Source: Streptomyces sp. f51
GTDB taxonomy: Bacteria > Actinomycetota > Actinomycetes > Streptomycetales > Streptomycetaceae
DNA: 64,000 nt
NCBI RefSeq assembly: GCF_037940415.1
Contig: NZ_CP149798.1
Coordinates: 5,861,001-5,925,000, forward strand
Direction: 5' to 3'
The first letter of the stretch is position 1. Each line of letters begins with the position of its first letter. Shown piece after piece: positions 16,467-24,558 of this stretch. Both the position numbers and the translations under genes were made by a program. The notes under the pieces are model-generated. The model made no database searches and had not been told where the DNA came from. It saw only the letters and a program-made list of their open reading frames with translations.

Positions 16467-17198
16467 ATGAGTGACGACGCCCCCACCACCGAGGCCGGCA
16501 GGATCCCCAACAAGGGCAAGCTGGCCAAGGACCTGAACGAGGTCATCCGCTACACCCTGTGGTCGGTCTTCAGGCTGAAGGACGTGCTCCCCGAGGACCG
16601 TTCCGGCTACGCCGACGAGGTCCAGGAGCTGTTCGACCAGCTGGCCGCCAAGGACGTGACGATCCGCGGCACCTACGACGTCTCGGGGCTGCGCGCCGAC
16701 GCCGACGTCATGATCTGGTGGCACGCGGAGACCAGCGACCAGCTCCAGGAGGCGTACAACCTCTTCCGCCGTACGAAGCTGGGCCGCGCCCTGGAGCCCG
16801 TCTGGTCGAACATGGCGCTGCACCGGCCCGCCGAGTTCAACCGCTCGCACATCCCGGCGTTCCTCGCCGACGAGACGCCCCGCGACTACGTCAGCGTCTA
16901 CCCCTTCGTGCGCTCCTACGACTGGTACCTGCTGGCCGACGAGGACCGCCGCCGGATGCTCGCCGACCACGGCAAGATGGCCCGCGGCTACCCCGACGTC
17001 CGCGCGAACACCGTCGCTTCGTTCTCGCTCGGCGACTACGAGTGGATCCTCGCCTTCGAGGCCGACGAGCTGTACCGCATCGTCGACCTGATGCGCCATC
17101 TGCGTGCCTCCGAGGCCCGGATGCACGTCCGCGAAGAGGTCCCGTTCTACACCGGCCGCCGCAAGGACGTCGCCGACCTCGTCGCGGGCCTCGCCTGA
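16467..17198 (+). CDS. hemQ: Coproheme decarboxylase HemQ (ChdC, chlorite-dismutase-like)
   Basis: 243 aa, the usual length of actinobacterial HemQ. Two ferredoxin-like halves are visible. Family landmarks are IRYTLWSVFRLKDVL, ADVMIWWHAE, the DYVSVYPFVRSYDWYLL segment carrying the Tyr expected to form the catalytic radical, ADHGKMARGYPDV and DYEWILAFEADEL. It removes two propionate carboxyls of iron-coproporphyrin to make heme b. The start ATG has AGGGA 4 bases upstream and lies 5 bp after hemG, so the genes are coupled. A terminator follows at 17239-17267. Confidence 0.95.
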   Translation: MSDDAPTTEAGRIPNKGKLAKDLNEVIRYTLWSVFRLKDVLPEDRSGYADEVQELFDQLAAKDVTIRGTYDVSGLRADADVMIWWHAETSDQLQEAYNLFRRTKLGRALEPVWSNMALHRPAEFNRSHIPAFLADETPRDYVSVYPFVRSYDWYLLADEDRRRMLADHGKMARGYPDVRANTVASFSLGDYEWILAFEADELYRIVDLMRHLRASEARMHVREEVPFYTGRRKDVADLVAGLA

Positions 17199-17238
17199 CC
17201 TTCCCGGCACGTACGTGGCCGGCGGTCCCGGCACGCAG

Positions 17239-17267
17239 GGCGGGCGCCCCTTCGGGGGACGCCCGCC
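17239..17267. terminator. Terminator between hemQ and the tripeptidyl aminopeptidase gene
   Basis: An 8-bp perfect stem (17239-17246 with 17260-17267) is extended by four more C-G pairs across a one-base bulge around a TTC-type loop. It serves the two convergent genes. Confidence 0.75.
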
Positions 17268-17287
17268 TTCACGTTTCCCGGCCCCCG

Positions 17288-18901
17288 TCAGGCCCGTCGC
17301 CGTGCCGTCCTCGCGGAAGCCGGCGGCACCGGCTCCCGGTGCGGCGCGCAGGCCGCGTTCCGCTCGGGCAGCCCGCCCTCCAGGAGGTAGGCGTCCAGAT
17401 AGCCGTTGACGCACTTGTTGGGGCCGCCCGCGATCCCGTGGGTGCCCGCGCCGTTCTCGGTCACCAGCACCGAGCCCCACAGCCGCCGCTGGAGCTCCTC
17501 GGCACCCTCGTGCGGCGTCGCCGCGTCCCGTTCGGCGGCCAGGATCAGCGTCGGCGGCAGCTCTCCGGGCAGCGTCCGTACGTCGAGCGGCCGCTGCCGG
17601 GGCGCCTGCCAGTACGCGCACGGCAGGTTCATCCAGACGTTGTCCCAGGTCTCGAACGGGGCGATCCGCGCGAGACGGGTGTTGTCGCGGTCCCACACGC
17701 GCCAGTCGGTCGGCCAGGGCGCGTCGTTGCACTCCACGGCGGTGTAGACCGCGCTGCCGTTCTCCTGCTCGGCGGCCGCCTCCGGATGCGGTCCCGCCAC
17801 CTGGATCAGCGGCTTGGGGTCGCCCTTCAGATAGGCGGACAGCGCCAGCGCGCGCTGCGGCCAGTAGTCGTCGTAGTAACCGGCCTGGAGGAACGCGCCC
17901 TGGAGCTGGGCAGGTCCCACCGTGCCGCCCGCGGGCGAGGAGGCGAGCCGGGCCCGCGCCTTCTCGTAGGAGCGCCGCACCTCCTCCGCGGTGCGGCCCA
18001 GCCCGTACACCTTGTCGTACCGGGCCATCCACGCACGGAAGTCCGCCCAGCGGAGCTCGAACGCGGCCGACTGGTCGAGGTTGTTCTCGTACCAGACCTT
18101 CTCGGGGTCGGGGTTCACCGCCGAGTCGAAGACCATCCGGCGTACGTGCGTGGGGAACAGGGTCGCGTACAGCGCGCCGAAGTACGTTCCGTACGAGGCG
18201 CCCATGAAGGTCAGCTTCCGTTCACCGAGCGCGGCGCGCAGCACGTCCAGGTCACGGGCGTTGTTCAGCGAGGTGTAGTGGCGCAGGGCGGAGCCCGAAC
18301 GCCGGGCGCAGCCGCGGGCGTACGCCTTCGCCTCCGCGATCCGTGCCTTCTTGTACGAAGCCGAGGGAGCCGTCGGCGACTGGAGGAGCGGCTTCGGCGG
18401 GTGCGCGGGGTCCCGGCAGGACAGCGGGGCCGAACGGCCGACACCGCGCGGGGCGTAGCCGACGAGGTCGTAGGCGGCACCGATCCGCTTCCACTCGGGC
18501 AGGAAGCCGATCAGCGGGAAGTACATGCCGGAGGCGCCCGGACCGCCGGGGTTGTAGACCAGCGCGCCCTGGCGCGGCACCGCGCGCTTCGCGTCGTGGG
18601 GGTCCTTCCCGGTCGCCCGGACGCGGCTGACGGTCAGCCGGATCCGCTTGCCGTCGGGGAGCGCGTAGTCGAGCGGCACCGTGACCGTGCCGCACCGGAC
18701 GTTGGACGGAAGGTGCTCCGCCCTGGGGCACTTGCCGAAGCGGACGCCCGCGGCGGCGGCGCGCTCGGCTGCGACGGCGGTGCCGCGCGTCTCGGCCGAC
18801 CGGACCGGGCCCGGCCAGGCCGGGGCGCCGCCGGCCGGAGCGGCGACGAGGCCGGTCAGGAGCAAGGACCCTGCGGTTCCGTGGAGGACGGCAGCTCTCA
18901 T
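17288..18901 (-). CDS. Secreted tripeptidyl aminopeptidase (S33 alpha/beta hydrolase)
   Basis: 537 aa from ATG 18901 (GAAGGGA 6 bases upstream). The signal peptide is MRAAVLHGTAGSLLLTGLVAA with AxA-type cleavage. The alpha/beta hydrolase core has the oxyanion strand YNPGGPGASG, the nucleophile elbow MGASYGTYFG, the acid region ILAAERDAATP and the catalytic His in GAGTHGI. Length and motifs match Streptomyces SlpD/SlpE/Tap proteases, which remove tripeptides from the N-termini of extracellular proteins. Several conserved Cys (KCPRAEH, RCGTV, CRDP, CAYW, KCVNGYL) suggest disulfides. It is a monocistronic leftward gene just downstream of the TIGR04222 gene. Confidence 0.92.
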   Translation of the reverse strand: MRAAVLHGTAGSLLLTGLVAAPAGGAPAWPGPVRSAETRGTAVAAERAAAAGVRFGKCPRAEHLPSNVRCGTVTVPLDYALPDGKRIRLTVSRVRATGKDPHDAKRAVPRQGALVYNPGGPGASGMYFPLIGFLPEWKRIGAAYDLVGYAPRGVGRSAPLSCRDPAHPPKPLLQSPTAPSASYKKARIAEAKAYARGCARRSGSALRHYTSLNNARDLDVLRAALGERKLTFMGASYGTYFGALYATLFPTHVRRMVFDSAVNPDPEKVWYENNLDQSAAFELRWADFRAWMARYDKVYGLGRTAEEVRRSYEKARARLASSPAGGTVGPAQLQGAFLQAGYYDDYWPQRALALSAYLKGDPKPLIQVAGPHPEAAAEQENGSAVYTAVECNDAPWPTDWRVWDRDNTRLARIAPFETWDNVWMNLPCAYWQAPRQRPLDVRTLPGELPPTLILAAERDAATPHEGAEELQRRLWGSVLVTENGAGTHGIAGGPNKCVNGYLDAYLLEGGLPERNAACAPHREPVPPASARTARRRA

Positions 18902-19027
18902 CGCGAATCCCTTCAGCGCGCGGCAGCGACAGAAGGATGCTTCGTTCGGCGGAGGGCGAAGTAAAGCACCGCCCGCCGGTGTCGGCCCCAATGACCCCGA
19001 TGCGCCCCCGGGGGCGCCCTCCGCCGG

Positions 19028-19819
19028 CTAGTGAGCCCCCTGCCGCCAGGTGGTGTCGCGGTCGCGGTGGGCCAGGGCCGCCCGCAGTTCCGGTTCGCCG
19101 ACGGCGCGGATGCCGCGCACGGCGACGGACGTGAGATACGTACGGTCGTCACCGGACACGTCGGAGTGCCGGGCCAGGGTGCCGAGGAGGCGCTGTCCGG
19201 CCGGGGAGGCCCAGCGGGTGCAGGGGTGCACCTCGATCCGGGCTATGGCGAGACAGCTCACGGTCAGGATGAGCGGGAGCAGGAACCAGACGGCGACCGG
19301 GACGTCGCTGCCCGGCGCCTGACCCGGCAGCAGCAGGGCCGTCGCGCCCAGCACGAGCACCGCGGCCGCGGCGGCCCGGACCTGGCGGACGGCCCCCGCG
19401 ACGGTGGTGCGGGCCCCGTCGGGGACGGCGAGGCCGGCCGCGACCAGGCGGTCCGCGAGACGGCGTACGGAGTCGGCGGTGGCGGTGGCCGCCCGCAGCG
19501 GCGCTATCCGGGACTGGCCCTCGGGCCCGATGGCGCCGATGACCGACCGCTCCATGTCGTCGCGGCCGCGCGGGTCGACGACCGTGGCCCAGCCGGTGTG
19601 CGCGAGCAGCAGACGGCGCTGACGGGCCATCGACACCAGGGTCAGATCGGCCACCCGGGCCGGACCGCCGGACAGGAACGCGGCCTCGTACAAGGTGAGA
19701 TCGTGCCCCCGCCCGGCGTCGGTGTCGAGCGAGGCGGCGCGGAGCGCGGCCAGGCACAGCCGGGTGCAGGAGACGCTGGCCGCCACCCAGGCCATGAGCA
19801 GGAGAAGGACCCAGAGCAT
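19028..19819 (-). CDS. TIGR04222 domain-containing membrane protein
   Basis: 263 aa. An N-terminal hydrophobic helix (residues 2-18) is followed by a TIGR04222-type domain with the conserved LTLYEAAFLSGGPARVADL and LLLAHTGWA blocks. Two further membrane helices (about 148-165 and 174-194) and a C-terminal soluble part rich in Arg/Asp come after. Cysteines are few: 18, 22, 189 and 200. In this family many members end in a long Gly/Cys-rich tail; here the protein ends GAH without one. It lies 156 bp downstream of a DUF692/MNIO gene on the same strand, a recurrent pairing in Streptomyces. It may be a partner or substrate of the MNIO enzyme (inference). The start ATG has no clear ribosome binding site. 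Confidence 0.8.
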   Translation of the reverse strand: MLWVLLLLMAWVAASVSCTRLCLAALRAASLDTDAGRGHDLTLYEAAFLSGGPARVADLTLVSMARQRRLLLAHTGWATVVDPRGRDDMERSVIGAIGPEGQSRIAPLRAATATADSVRRLADRLVAAGLAVPDGARTTVAGAVRQVRAAAAAVLVLGATALLLPGQAPGSDVPVAVWFLLPLILTVSCLAIARIEVHPCTRWASPAGQRLLGTLARHSDVSGDDRTYLTSVAVRGIRAVGEPELRAALAHRDRDTTWRQGAH

Positions 19820-19975
19820 GGCGTTTTTCTATGCGATGGGCCGGGCGGGCGCCATGCTCCACTCACTATGTGGGACGGAGCCGTTGCCGGTAGGTGACGT
19901 TCCGTATCGGGCCACCGCATCGGGACCCGTGTGAGCCGCGCTCGGCATGTCTTCCGCCAAGTCCCGCTCGTGCCG

Positions 19976-21325
19976 TCAACGGCGCAGCAGTGCCCGGCGG
20001 GTGGCGCGGGCAAGACGGGCCACGGGGCGCCCGGAGAGCGGGGCGGGACCCGAGCGTTCGAGCCACCACGCGCGCAGCCGCCGTGTCCCGGCGTCCTCCG
20101 GGAGCCCCGCGAGCAACAGATGTGCGGCGAAGTCCAGGGCGTCGCGACGGTAGCCGCCGGTCATCGAACGCCGCTGCGCGTACGCGAGGAACGCCGGCCG
20201 GTAGTGGTCGCCGAGGATCTCGGGCAGCTCCGGGGCCACCTTCGCCACGACGTCCGCCCGCTTGGCGGCGAGGGCGCGCGCCTGTACCCCGAGGCGGACG
20301 CGGTCGAAGCCCTCGGGCGCGGGGGTGCCGGCGACGAGCGCGGACAGCAGAGCGGCCTGCGCCAGCGCCACCCGCTGACGGGGGGCGTCGTCCGGGACCG
20401 GCTCGGCGGCCACGCCCCGTGCGGACTCGGGGCCGTCGGACGCCGGGGGCCCCGGCGTGACGGTCGCGGGAGGGGTCGCAGGCGTGCCGGCCGCCGCCTT
20501 CTCCACCGTCTCGCGGATCGCGGTCACCTCCCTTTCCAGTTCGGCTGGTTCGGGGAAGTTCTCGTCGCGTTCGAGCAGCACGCCCGGCAGGGCCGTCCGG
20601 GACGCGAGGTCGGCCAGGATGTCGAGCACCGGCCGCGCGACGGGATGGGCGTGGCTGTCGTGCCACACGCCGTCCCGCTCGAATCCCCCGGCGACATGGA
20701 CGTAGGCGATGGCCTCGACGGGCAGTTCGTCGAGGGCCTTGGCGGGGTCCTCGCCGCGGTTGACGTGATTGGTGTGGAGGTTGGCCACGTCGATGAGCAG
20801 CCGTACGCCGGTGCGGTCGGCCAGTTCGTAGAGGAACTGTCCCTCCGTCATCTCCTCACCGGGCCAGGAGATCAGCGCGGCGATGTTCTCCACGGCGAGG
20901 GGGACGGGCAGCGCGGCCTGGGCCGCGCGGACGTTCTCGCACAGGACGCGCAACGCGTCCCGGGTGCGCGGGACCGGCAGCAGGTGCCCGGCCTCAAGGA
21001 GCGGCGACGCGGTGATCGGGCCGCCCGCCCTGACGAACGCGATGTGCTCCGTGACGAGCGGGGACCCCAGCGCCTCGACGCGTTCGGCGAGCGCGGTCAG
21101 CCGTGCCTCGTCGGGCCGGTCCGCCCCGCCGAGGCCCAGGGACACCCCGTGCGGCACCACCGTGACTCCCCGCGCGCGCAGCCTCAGCAGCGACTCGGGG
21201 AGATGCCCGGGGCAGAGGTTCTCCGCCACGGCCTCGACCCAGTCGACGCCGGGCATGTTCTCCACGGCCTCGGCGATCTCCGGCCGCCACCCGATCCCCG
21301 TACCCAGCCGTCCCGTTTCCCGCAT
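19976..21325 (-). CDS. DUF692/MNIO-family enzyme fused to a DUF2063-like partner domain
   Basis: 449 aa from ATG 21325, chosen because GGAGGAGGGG lies 3-12 bases upstream. Residues 1-280 form the DUF692 TIM barrel of multinuclear non-heme iron oxidative enzymes (MbnB/BufB/TglH type). Candidate metal ligands at expected places are His59, Glu93-His94 (TEHIAF), Glu146 (AVENIA), Asp179 and His184/His187 (LIDVANLHTNH), His210 (YVHVAGG), Asp223/His225 and Glu252 (LERDENFP). A Pro/Ala linker (281-315) leads to a helical domain (318-410) containing AKRADVVAKVAPELPEILGD and SMTGGYRRDALDFA. This resembles the DUF2063/BufC-type peptide-recognition partners that are usually separate genes. Such enzymes modify Cys residues of ribosomal peptides. 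No precursor gene is obvious nearby. Confidence 0.85.
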   Translation of the reverse strand: MRETGRLGTGIGWRPEIAEAVENMPGVDWVEAVAENLCPGHLPESLLRLRARGVTVVPHGVSLGLGGADRPDEARLTALAERVEALGSPLVTEHIAFVRAGGPITASPLLEAGHLLPVPRTRDALRVLCENVRAAQAALPVPLAVENIAALISWPGEEMTEGQFLYELADRTGVRLLIDVANLHTNHVNRGEDPAKALDELPVEAIAYVHVAGGFERDGVWHDSHAHPVARPVLDILADLASRTALPGVLLERDENFPEPAELEREVTAIRETVEKAAAGTPATPPATVTPGPPASDGPESARGVAAEPVPDDAPRQRVALAQAALLSALVAGTPAPEGFDRVRLGVQARALAAKRADVVAKVAPELPEILGDHYRPAFLAYAQRRSMTGGYRRDALDFAAHLLLAGLPEDAGTRRLRAWWLERSGPAPLSGRPVARLARATRRALLRR

Positions 21326-21641
21326 GTCCCCTCCTCCGTCACGCCCGAGGCGCGCCTGCCTCACGTCGCTCCCCACGACGGCCGGAGCACCGGCGTGACC
21401 AGGTGATGGCCCCGGGGGCCGGGACCGAACCCACCGGGGCGGACCTTCAGAGGAACATTTGAGGTTCCGGCCGGGCCCACCGACCGGACGATTCGCGCCA
21501 TCCGGCCGCGGGCGGGCCGCAACTTGGCCCGAAAGCCCTGCCACGTCCCTCGTTCGGGGCTGGCAACGCCAACTTCCGTTTCCCTAAGATGGATTGCCGG
21601 TCGGGCCGGTCAGGCCGGCCGACACGGATCATGGGGGAACG
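21326..21641. other. Divergent intergenic region between MNIO and methyltransferase genes
   Basis: About 315 bp with no supported gene. A candidate -10 element TAAGAT lies at 21585-21590, with TGGCAA at 21561-21566 as a weak -35 (18-bp spacer), pointing towards the methyltransferase. The ribosome binding site of the MNIO gene lies at its left edge. Confidence 0.4.
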
Positions 21642-22460
21642 ATGCAGCCAGGTGAGCAGCTGTCCACGTCGATCGATGCCACGGTGCCCACGGCCGCGCG
21701 CATGTACGACCACTACCTCGGCGGCAAGGACAACTACGCGGCCGACCGGGCGGCCTGCGAGGAGCTGGACAAGGTCGTCCCCAGCACGCGCGCGCTCGCC
21801 CTGAACAACCGCCGGTTCCTCCAGCGGGTGGTCCGGACGCTGGCGGACGGGTACGGGATCAGGCAGTTCCTCGACCACGGATCCGGCCTGCCCACCCAGA
21901 ACAACGTCCACCAGGTCGCCCAGGCGGTCGACGAGGCGTCCCGGGTGGTCTACGTCGACAGCGACCCGATGGTGCTGGTGCACGGCAGGGCCCTGCTGGA
22001 CCAGAACGAGCGGACCGCCGTCATCCATGCCGACCTGCGGCAGACGGACGAGATCTTCGCCCACCCCGACACCCGGCGGCTGATCGACCTCTCGCAGCCC
22101 GTGGCCGTGCTGTTCAACTCGGTGTTCCACTGCATCCCGGACAGCGGGACCGACGGTCCCCTCCCCGTGATCCGCCGTGTGGCCGAACGGCTCGCGCCCG
22201 GCAGCTTCATGGTGATGTGCCAGCTGGTCAGCGAGGACGCCGAGGTCCGCGACTTCGTCACCGGCTTCATGGACAAGGCCACGCAGGGGCACTGGGGCAG
22301 GGTCCGCCAGGAGAAGGACGTGGAGGCGTTCTTCGACGGCATGGACGTCCTCGAACCCGGACTGGTCGAGGTGTCCACCTGGCGTCCGGACAGCGACGTC
22401 GTGCCGCGCCAGCTCACCCAGGAGTGGATCGAGTTCGGCGGGGTCGGCCGGATCCGTTAG
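21642..22460 (+). CDS. SAM-dependent methyltransferase (DUF574 / Methyltransf_19)
   Basis: 272 aa from ATG 21642 (GGGGGAA 4 bases upstream). DUF574 hallmarks are VPTAARMYDHYLGGKDNYAADR at the N-terminus, FLDHGSGLPTQNNVHQVA (SAM-binding motif I), VVYVDSDPMVLVHGRALL and LFNSVFHCIPD. This family is greatly expanded in Streptomyces and commonly sits beside XRE-DUF5753 regulators and DUF397 genes, as here (convergent with the regulator, 42 bp apart). The methyl acceptor is unknown for the family. The role is probably regulatory or developmental, inferred from context. Confidence 0.88.
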   Translation: MQPGEQLSTSIDATVPTAARMYDHYLGGKDNYAADRAACEELDKVVPSTRALALNNRRFLQRVVRTLADGYGIRQFLDHGSGLPTQNNVHQVAQAVDEASRVVYVDSDPMVLVHGRALLDQNERTAVIHADLRQTDEIFAHPDTRRLIDLSQPVAVLFNSVFHCIPDSGTDGPLPVIRRVAERLAPGSFMVMCQLVSEDAEVRDFVTGFMDKATQGHWGRVRQEKDVEAFFDGMDVLEPGLVEVSTWRPDSDVVPRQLTQEWIEFGGVGRIR

Positions 22461-22502
22461 ACCGCGTCCGCCGGTTTCCCCCTCCGCGCGGCGCCGGCTC
22501 CG

Positions 22503-23426
22503 TCAGCGGGATGCGCTGTAGCGCTGCTCCACCGTGTCGCGCAGCAGTGCCAGGGACGCGCGCGGGCTGAGGGCCTCGTCGGCGAGGCGGTCGAGCACCA
22601 CGCGGTACTCCTCCGTCTCGTCGCGGTCCTCCAGGAAGTTGGCGCTCCTGATGTGCTCCAGATAGACGATGTCGGGCAGTTCGACGCCGCCGAAGCGCAG
22701 ATAGGTGACGGGGATCGCCGGCGCCGAGGCGTTGGTGACGTCCAACGGCACGATCTGCACGACCACATGGGGACGCTGCGCCATCGCGATCAGGTGTTCG
22801 AGCTGGGCGCGCATCACCTCACGGCTGCCGAGGACACGCAGCAGGACGGACTCGTCGACGACGGCCCACAGATGCGGGGGATCCGCCCGGTTCAGCAGCT
22901 CGGCCCGGCGCATCCGCAGCTCGACCCGGCGCTGCACCTCGGTGGCGGGTGCCGTCGGCAGTCCGCGTTCCACCACGGCACGGGTGTACTCGGGAGTCTG
23001 CAACAGGCCGGGAACGTACTGGATCTCGAAGGTACGGATGGTGGTGGCCGCCTCCTGGAGCCCGACCAGCCGGTCGAACCACTCGGGCATCAGCCGCTTG
23101 TCGTAGCGCTGCCACCACCCCGGCTCGCCCGCGCGCTTGAGCAGTCTGAGCAGGACCGACACCTCGTAGTCCTCGGTGCCGTACAGGCCGAGCAGGGCGC
23201 GGACGTCGGCCTCCGTGGGCGGCCTGCGGCCCTTGCCGGCCTCTATGCGCGAGAGCTTCGCCCCGCTGAACCCCAGGGAGCGCGCAGCCTGTTCCTGGGA
23301 GAGACCCGCGTCCTCGCGGGCACCGGCCAGCTGCACGCCGACCAGCATCTTCAGCAGAGTGGGAGCGGGCTCCTCCCGGCTCAGATACGGTTCGAGGCGG
23401 GAGGTGCGGGGTGACTCGACGGACAT
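22503..23426 (-). CDS. XRE-family transcriptional regulator with DUF5753 domain (WhiJ-like)
   Basis: 307 aa. A helix-turn-helix occupies residues about 30-90 (LAGAREDAGLSQEQAARSLGFSGAKLSRIEAG), followed by the DUF5753 ligand-binding-like domain (EAATTIRTFEIQYVPGLLQTPEYTRAV, LLRVLGSREVMRAQLEHLI, VTYLRFGG...DIVYLE). GGGAG lies 5 bases before the ATG. It probably represses its own region, with the DUF397 product acting as a modulator, as in the Streptomyces whiJ system (family knowledge). The DUF397 gene lies 129 bp upstream on the same strand. Confidence 0.9.
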   Translation of the reverse strand: MSVESPRTSRLEPYLSREEPAPTLLKMLVGVQLAGAREDAGLSQEQAARSLGFSGAKLSRIEAGKGRRPPTEADVRALLGLYGTEDYEVSVLLRLLKRAGEPGWWQRYDKRLMPEWFDRLVGLQEAATTIRTFEIQYVPGLLQTPEYTRAVVERGLPTAPATEVQRRVELRMRRAELLNRADPPHLWAVVDESVLLRVLGSREVMRAQLEHLIAMAQRPHVVVQIVPLDVTNASAPAIPVTYLRFGGVELPDIVYLEHIRSANFLEDRDETEEYRVVLDRLADEALSPRASLALLRDTVEQRYSASR

Positions 23427-23555
23427 CCTGACTCCCTGTCGAACGGCAGAAGGCAGCCAAAATTATCGCACTGCTCCGCACTCTGCCGCAGCGGGAGACA
23501 GAAGTGGGCAACTGTCCTTCCGTTTCAACGGAGTTCGGGGCCGCGAAGGACGTGC

Positions 23556-23786
23556 TCAGAGCAGGTGGTCGAACTCCCCGTCCTTCGCCCCGGCCAGGAA
23601 CGCGGCCACTTCCGCCGGGGTGTAGACGAGGGCCGGACCGTCGGGATCACGGGAGTTGCGCACCGCGATGCCTCCCTCGCCCAGGGAGGCCACCTCCACG
23701 CAGTTGCCCTCGGCATTGCTGTGCCTGCTCTTGATCCAGGAGGCGCCCAGCGAGCTGGCCCGCACTCCGTTCGGCACTGATGGCAC
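23556..23786 (-). CDS. DUF397 family small protein
   Basis: 76 aa from GTG 23786; a TTG at 23789 has the better ribosome-binding-site spacing (AAGGAGA) and could be used instead. The DUF397 core is clear: SWIKSRHSNAEGNCVEVASLGEGGIAVRNSRDPDGPALVYT followed by a C-terminal helix (AEVAAFLAGAKDGEFDHLL), in one continuous family block. These proteins accompany XRE-DUF5753 regulators and are thought to act as antagonists or partners (WhiJ/BldB-type systems). It is the upstream gene of the pair. Confidence 0.88.
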   Translation of the reverse strand: MPSVPNGVRASSLGASWIKSRHSNAEGNCVEVASLGEGGIAVRNSRDPDGPALVYTPAEVAAFLAGAKDGEFDHLL

Positions 23787-23900
23787 CAACGCACTCTCCT
23801 TGCTGACGTTCCACCAGGTGCGCGCCCGGCCTGCCGCCCCGGTCGCGGTCCCGGCCGGACCTCACGCGGCCCATGACTCTCTCCGGCTTCATGCAATTTC

Positions 23901-23938
23901 TCGTGCAATTGCACGAAGACGCTGTCAGCGTGGATAAT
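23901..23938 (+). promoter_or_regulatory. Sigma70-like promoter overlapped by a 16-bp palindrome
   Basis: TTGCAC at 23910-23915 and GATAAT at 23933-23938, with a 17-bp spacer, form a near-consensus promoter reading towards the 24077 gene. The -35 lies inside the perfect palindrome TCGTGCAATTGCACGA (23901-23916). An extra TGCAATT half-site lies at 23892-23898, 13 bp from the matching heptamer in the palindrome. This is a good candidate operator for the neighbouring XRE regulator, whose DUF397 gene starts 115 bp to the left (inference). Confidence 0.6.
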
Positions 23939-24076
23939 AGCCGTGGCGTCAACCTCGTTACCAGAGGCCCGTTCTGACGTCGATTCAGCCGCTCCCGCGA
24001 GGAGCGTGATCGTCCGGGAGGGGCCGGTGGCCCGCCCGCGCACCTGCACTGTCCGACGCCTGCGGAGGGAGCGGAA

Positions 24077-24550
24077 ATGGCAACACCACTCAGGAACCTG
24101 GAACGCGTCTCATGGGACGAGATCAAGGACTCCAAGGGATCGGCGGAAGCCATCCCCTTCCTGCTCAACACCGTCGCCTGGGGTGACGCCGCGACGGCTC
24201 GGGCGGCGCTTCAGGACCTGAGGGAACGAATCTGCCAGTTCGGATTCGTGGTGGAGCAGGCGACGGCCGCGACCGTCCCCTTCCTGTGGGAACTCGCCGA
24301 ACTCCCGCAGGTCACCTGCCGTGTTCAGATAATCCAGCTGCTGCGCGACATCGCGGAGGCCCGGCAGTGGGAACGCACGGCCGCCGCCTACCCCAAACTC
24401 CTCAACCGCCGTGAGAACTGGGTGGGCTGGGAGCGCGAGGCCCGCCAGGCCGTACGCGCCCAGCGCGGCACCCTCCAGCATCTGCTCGCCGAGCCGGACA
24501 CCGAACTCGTCCGCGTCACGGCGGAACTCGCCACCACCCTGGCCGACTGA
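24077..24550 (+). CDS. Small HEAT-repeat-like protein
   Basis: 157 aa; the ATG is preceded by GGAGGGAG. It is almost entirely helical, with repeated amphipathic pairs such as AIPFLLNTVAWGDAATARAALQDL, TVPFLWELAELP and VQIIQLLRDIAEA. This is the pattern of HEAT/PBS-type repeats that mediate protein binding. No catalytic residues, signal peptide or membrane segment are visible. It is probably driven by the palindrome-overlapped promoter about 140 bp upstream. Function is unknown; association with the DUF397/XRE module is by position only. Confidence 0.75.
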   Translation: MATPLRNLERVSWDEIKDSKGSAEAIPFLLNTVAWGDAATARAALQDLRERICQFGFVVEQATAATVPFLWELAELPQVTCRVQIIQLLRDIAEARQWERTAAAYPKLLNRRENWVGWEREARQAVRAQRGTLQHLLAEPDTELVRVTAELATTLAD

Positions 24551-24558
24551 GACCTCCG

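Noticed and set aside
18913..19152. Frameshifted Cys/Gly-rich tail of the TIGR04222 protein
   Set aside because: The frames following the stop at 19028 give Arg/Pro-rich sequence with no Cys-Gly pattern, so there is no hidden tail.
19829..19948. 39-codon minus-strand ORF between the MNIO and TIGR04222 genes as a RiPP precursor
   Set aside because: It contains no cysteine, its ribosome binding site is poorly spaced, and it has no leader/core look. MNIO substrates normally need Cys.
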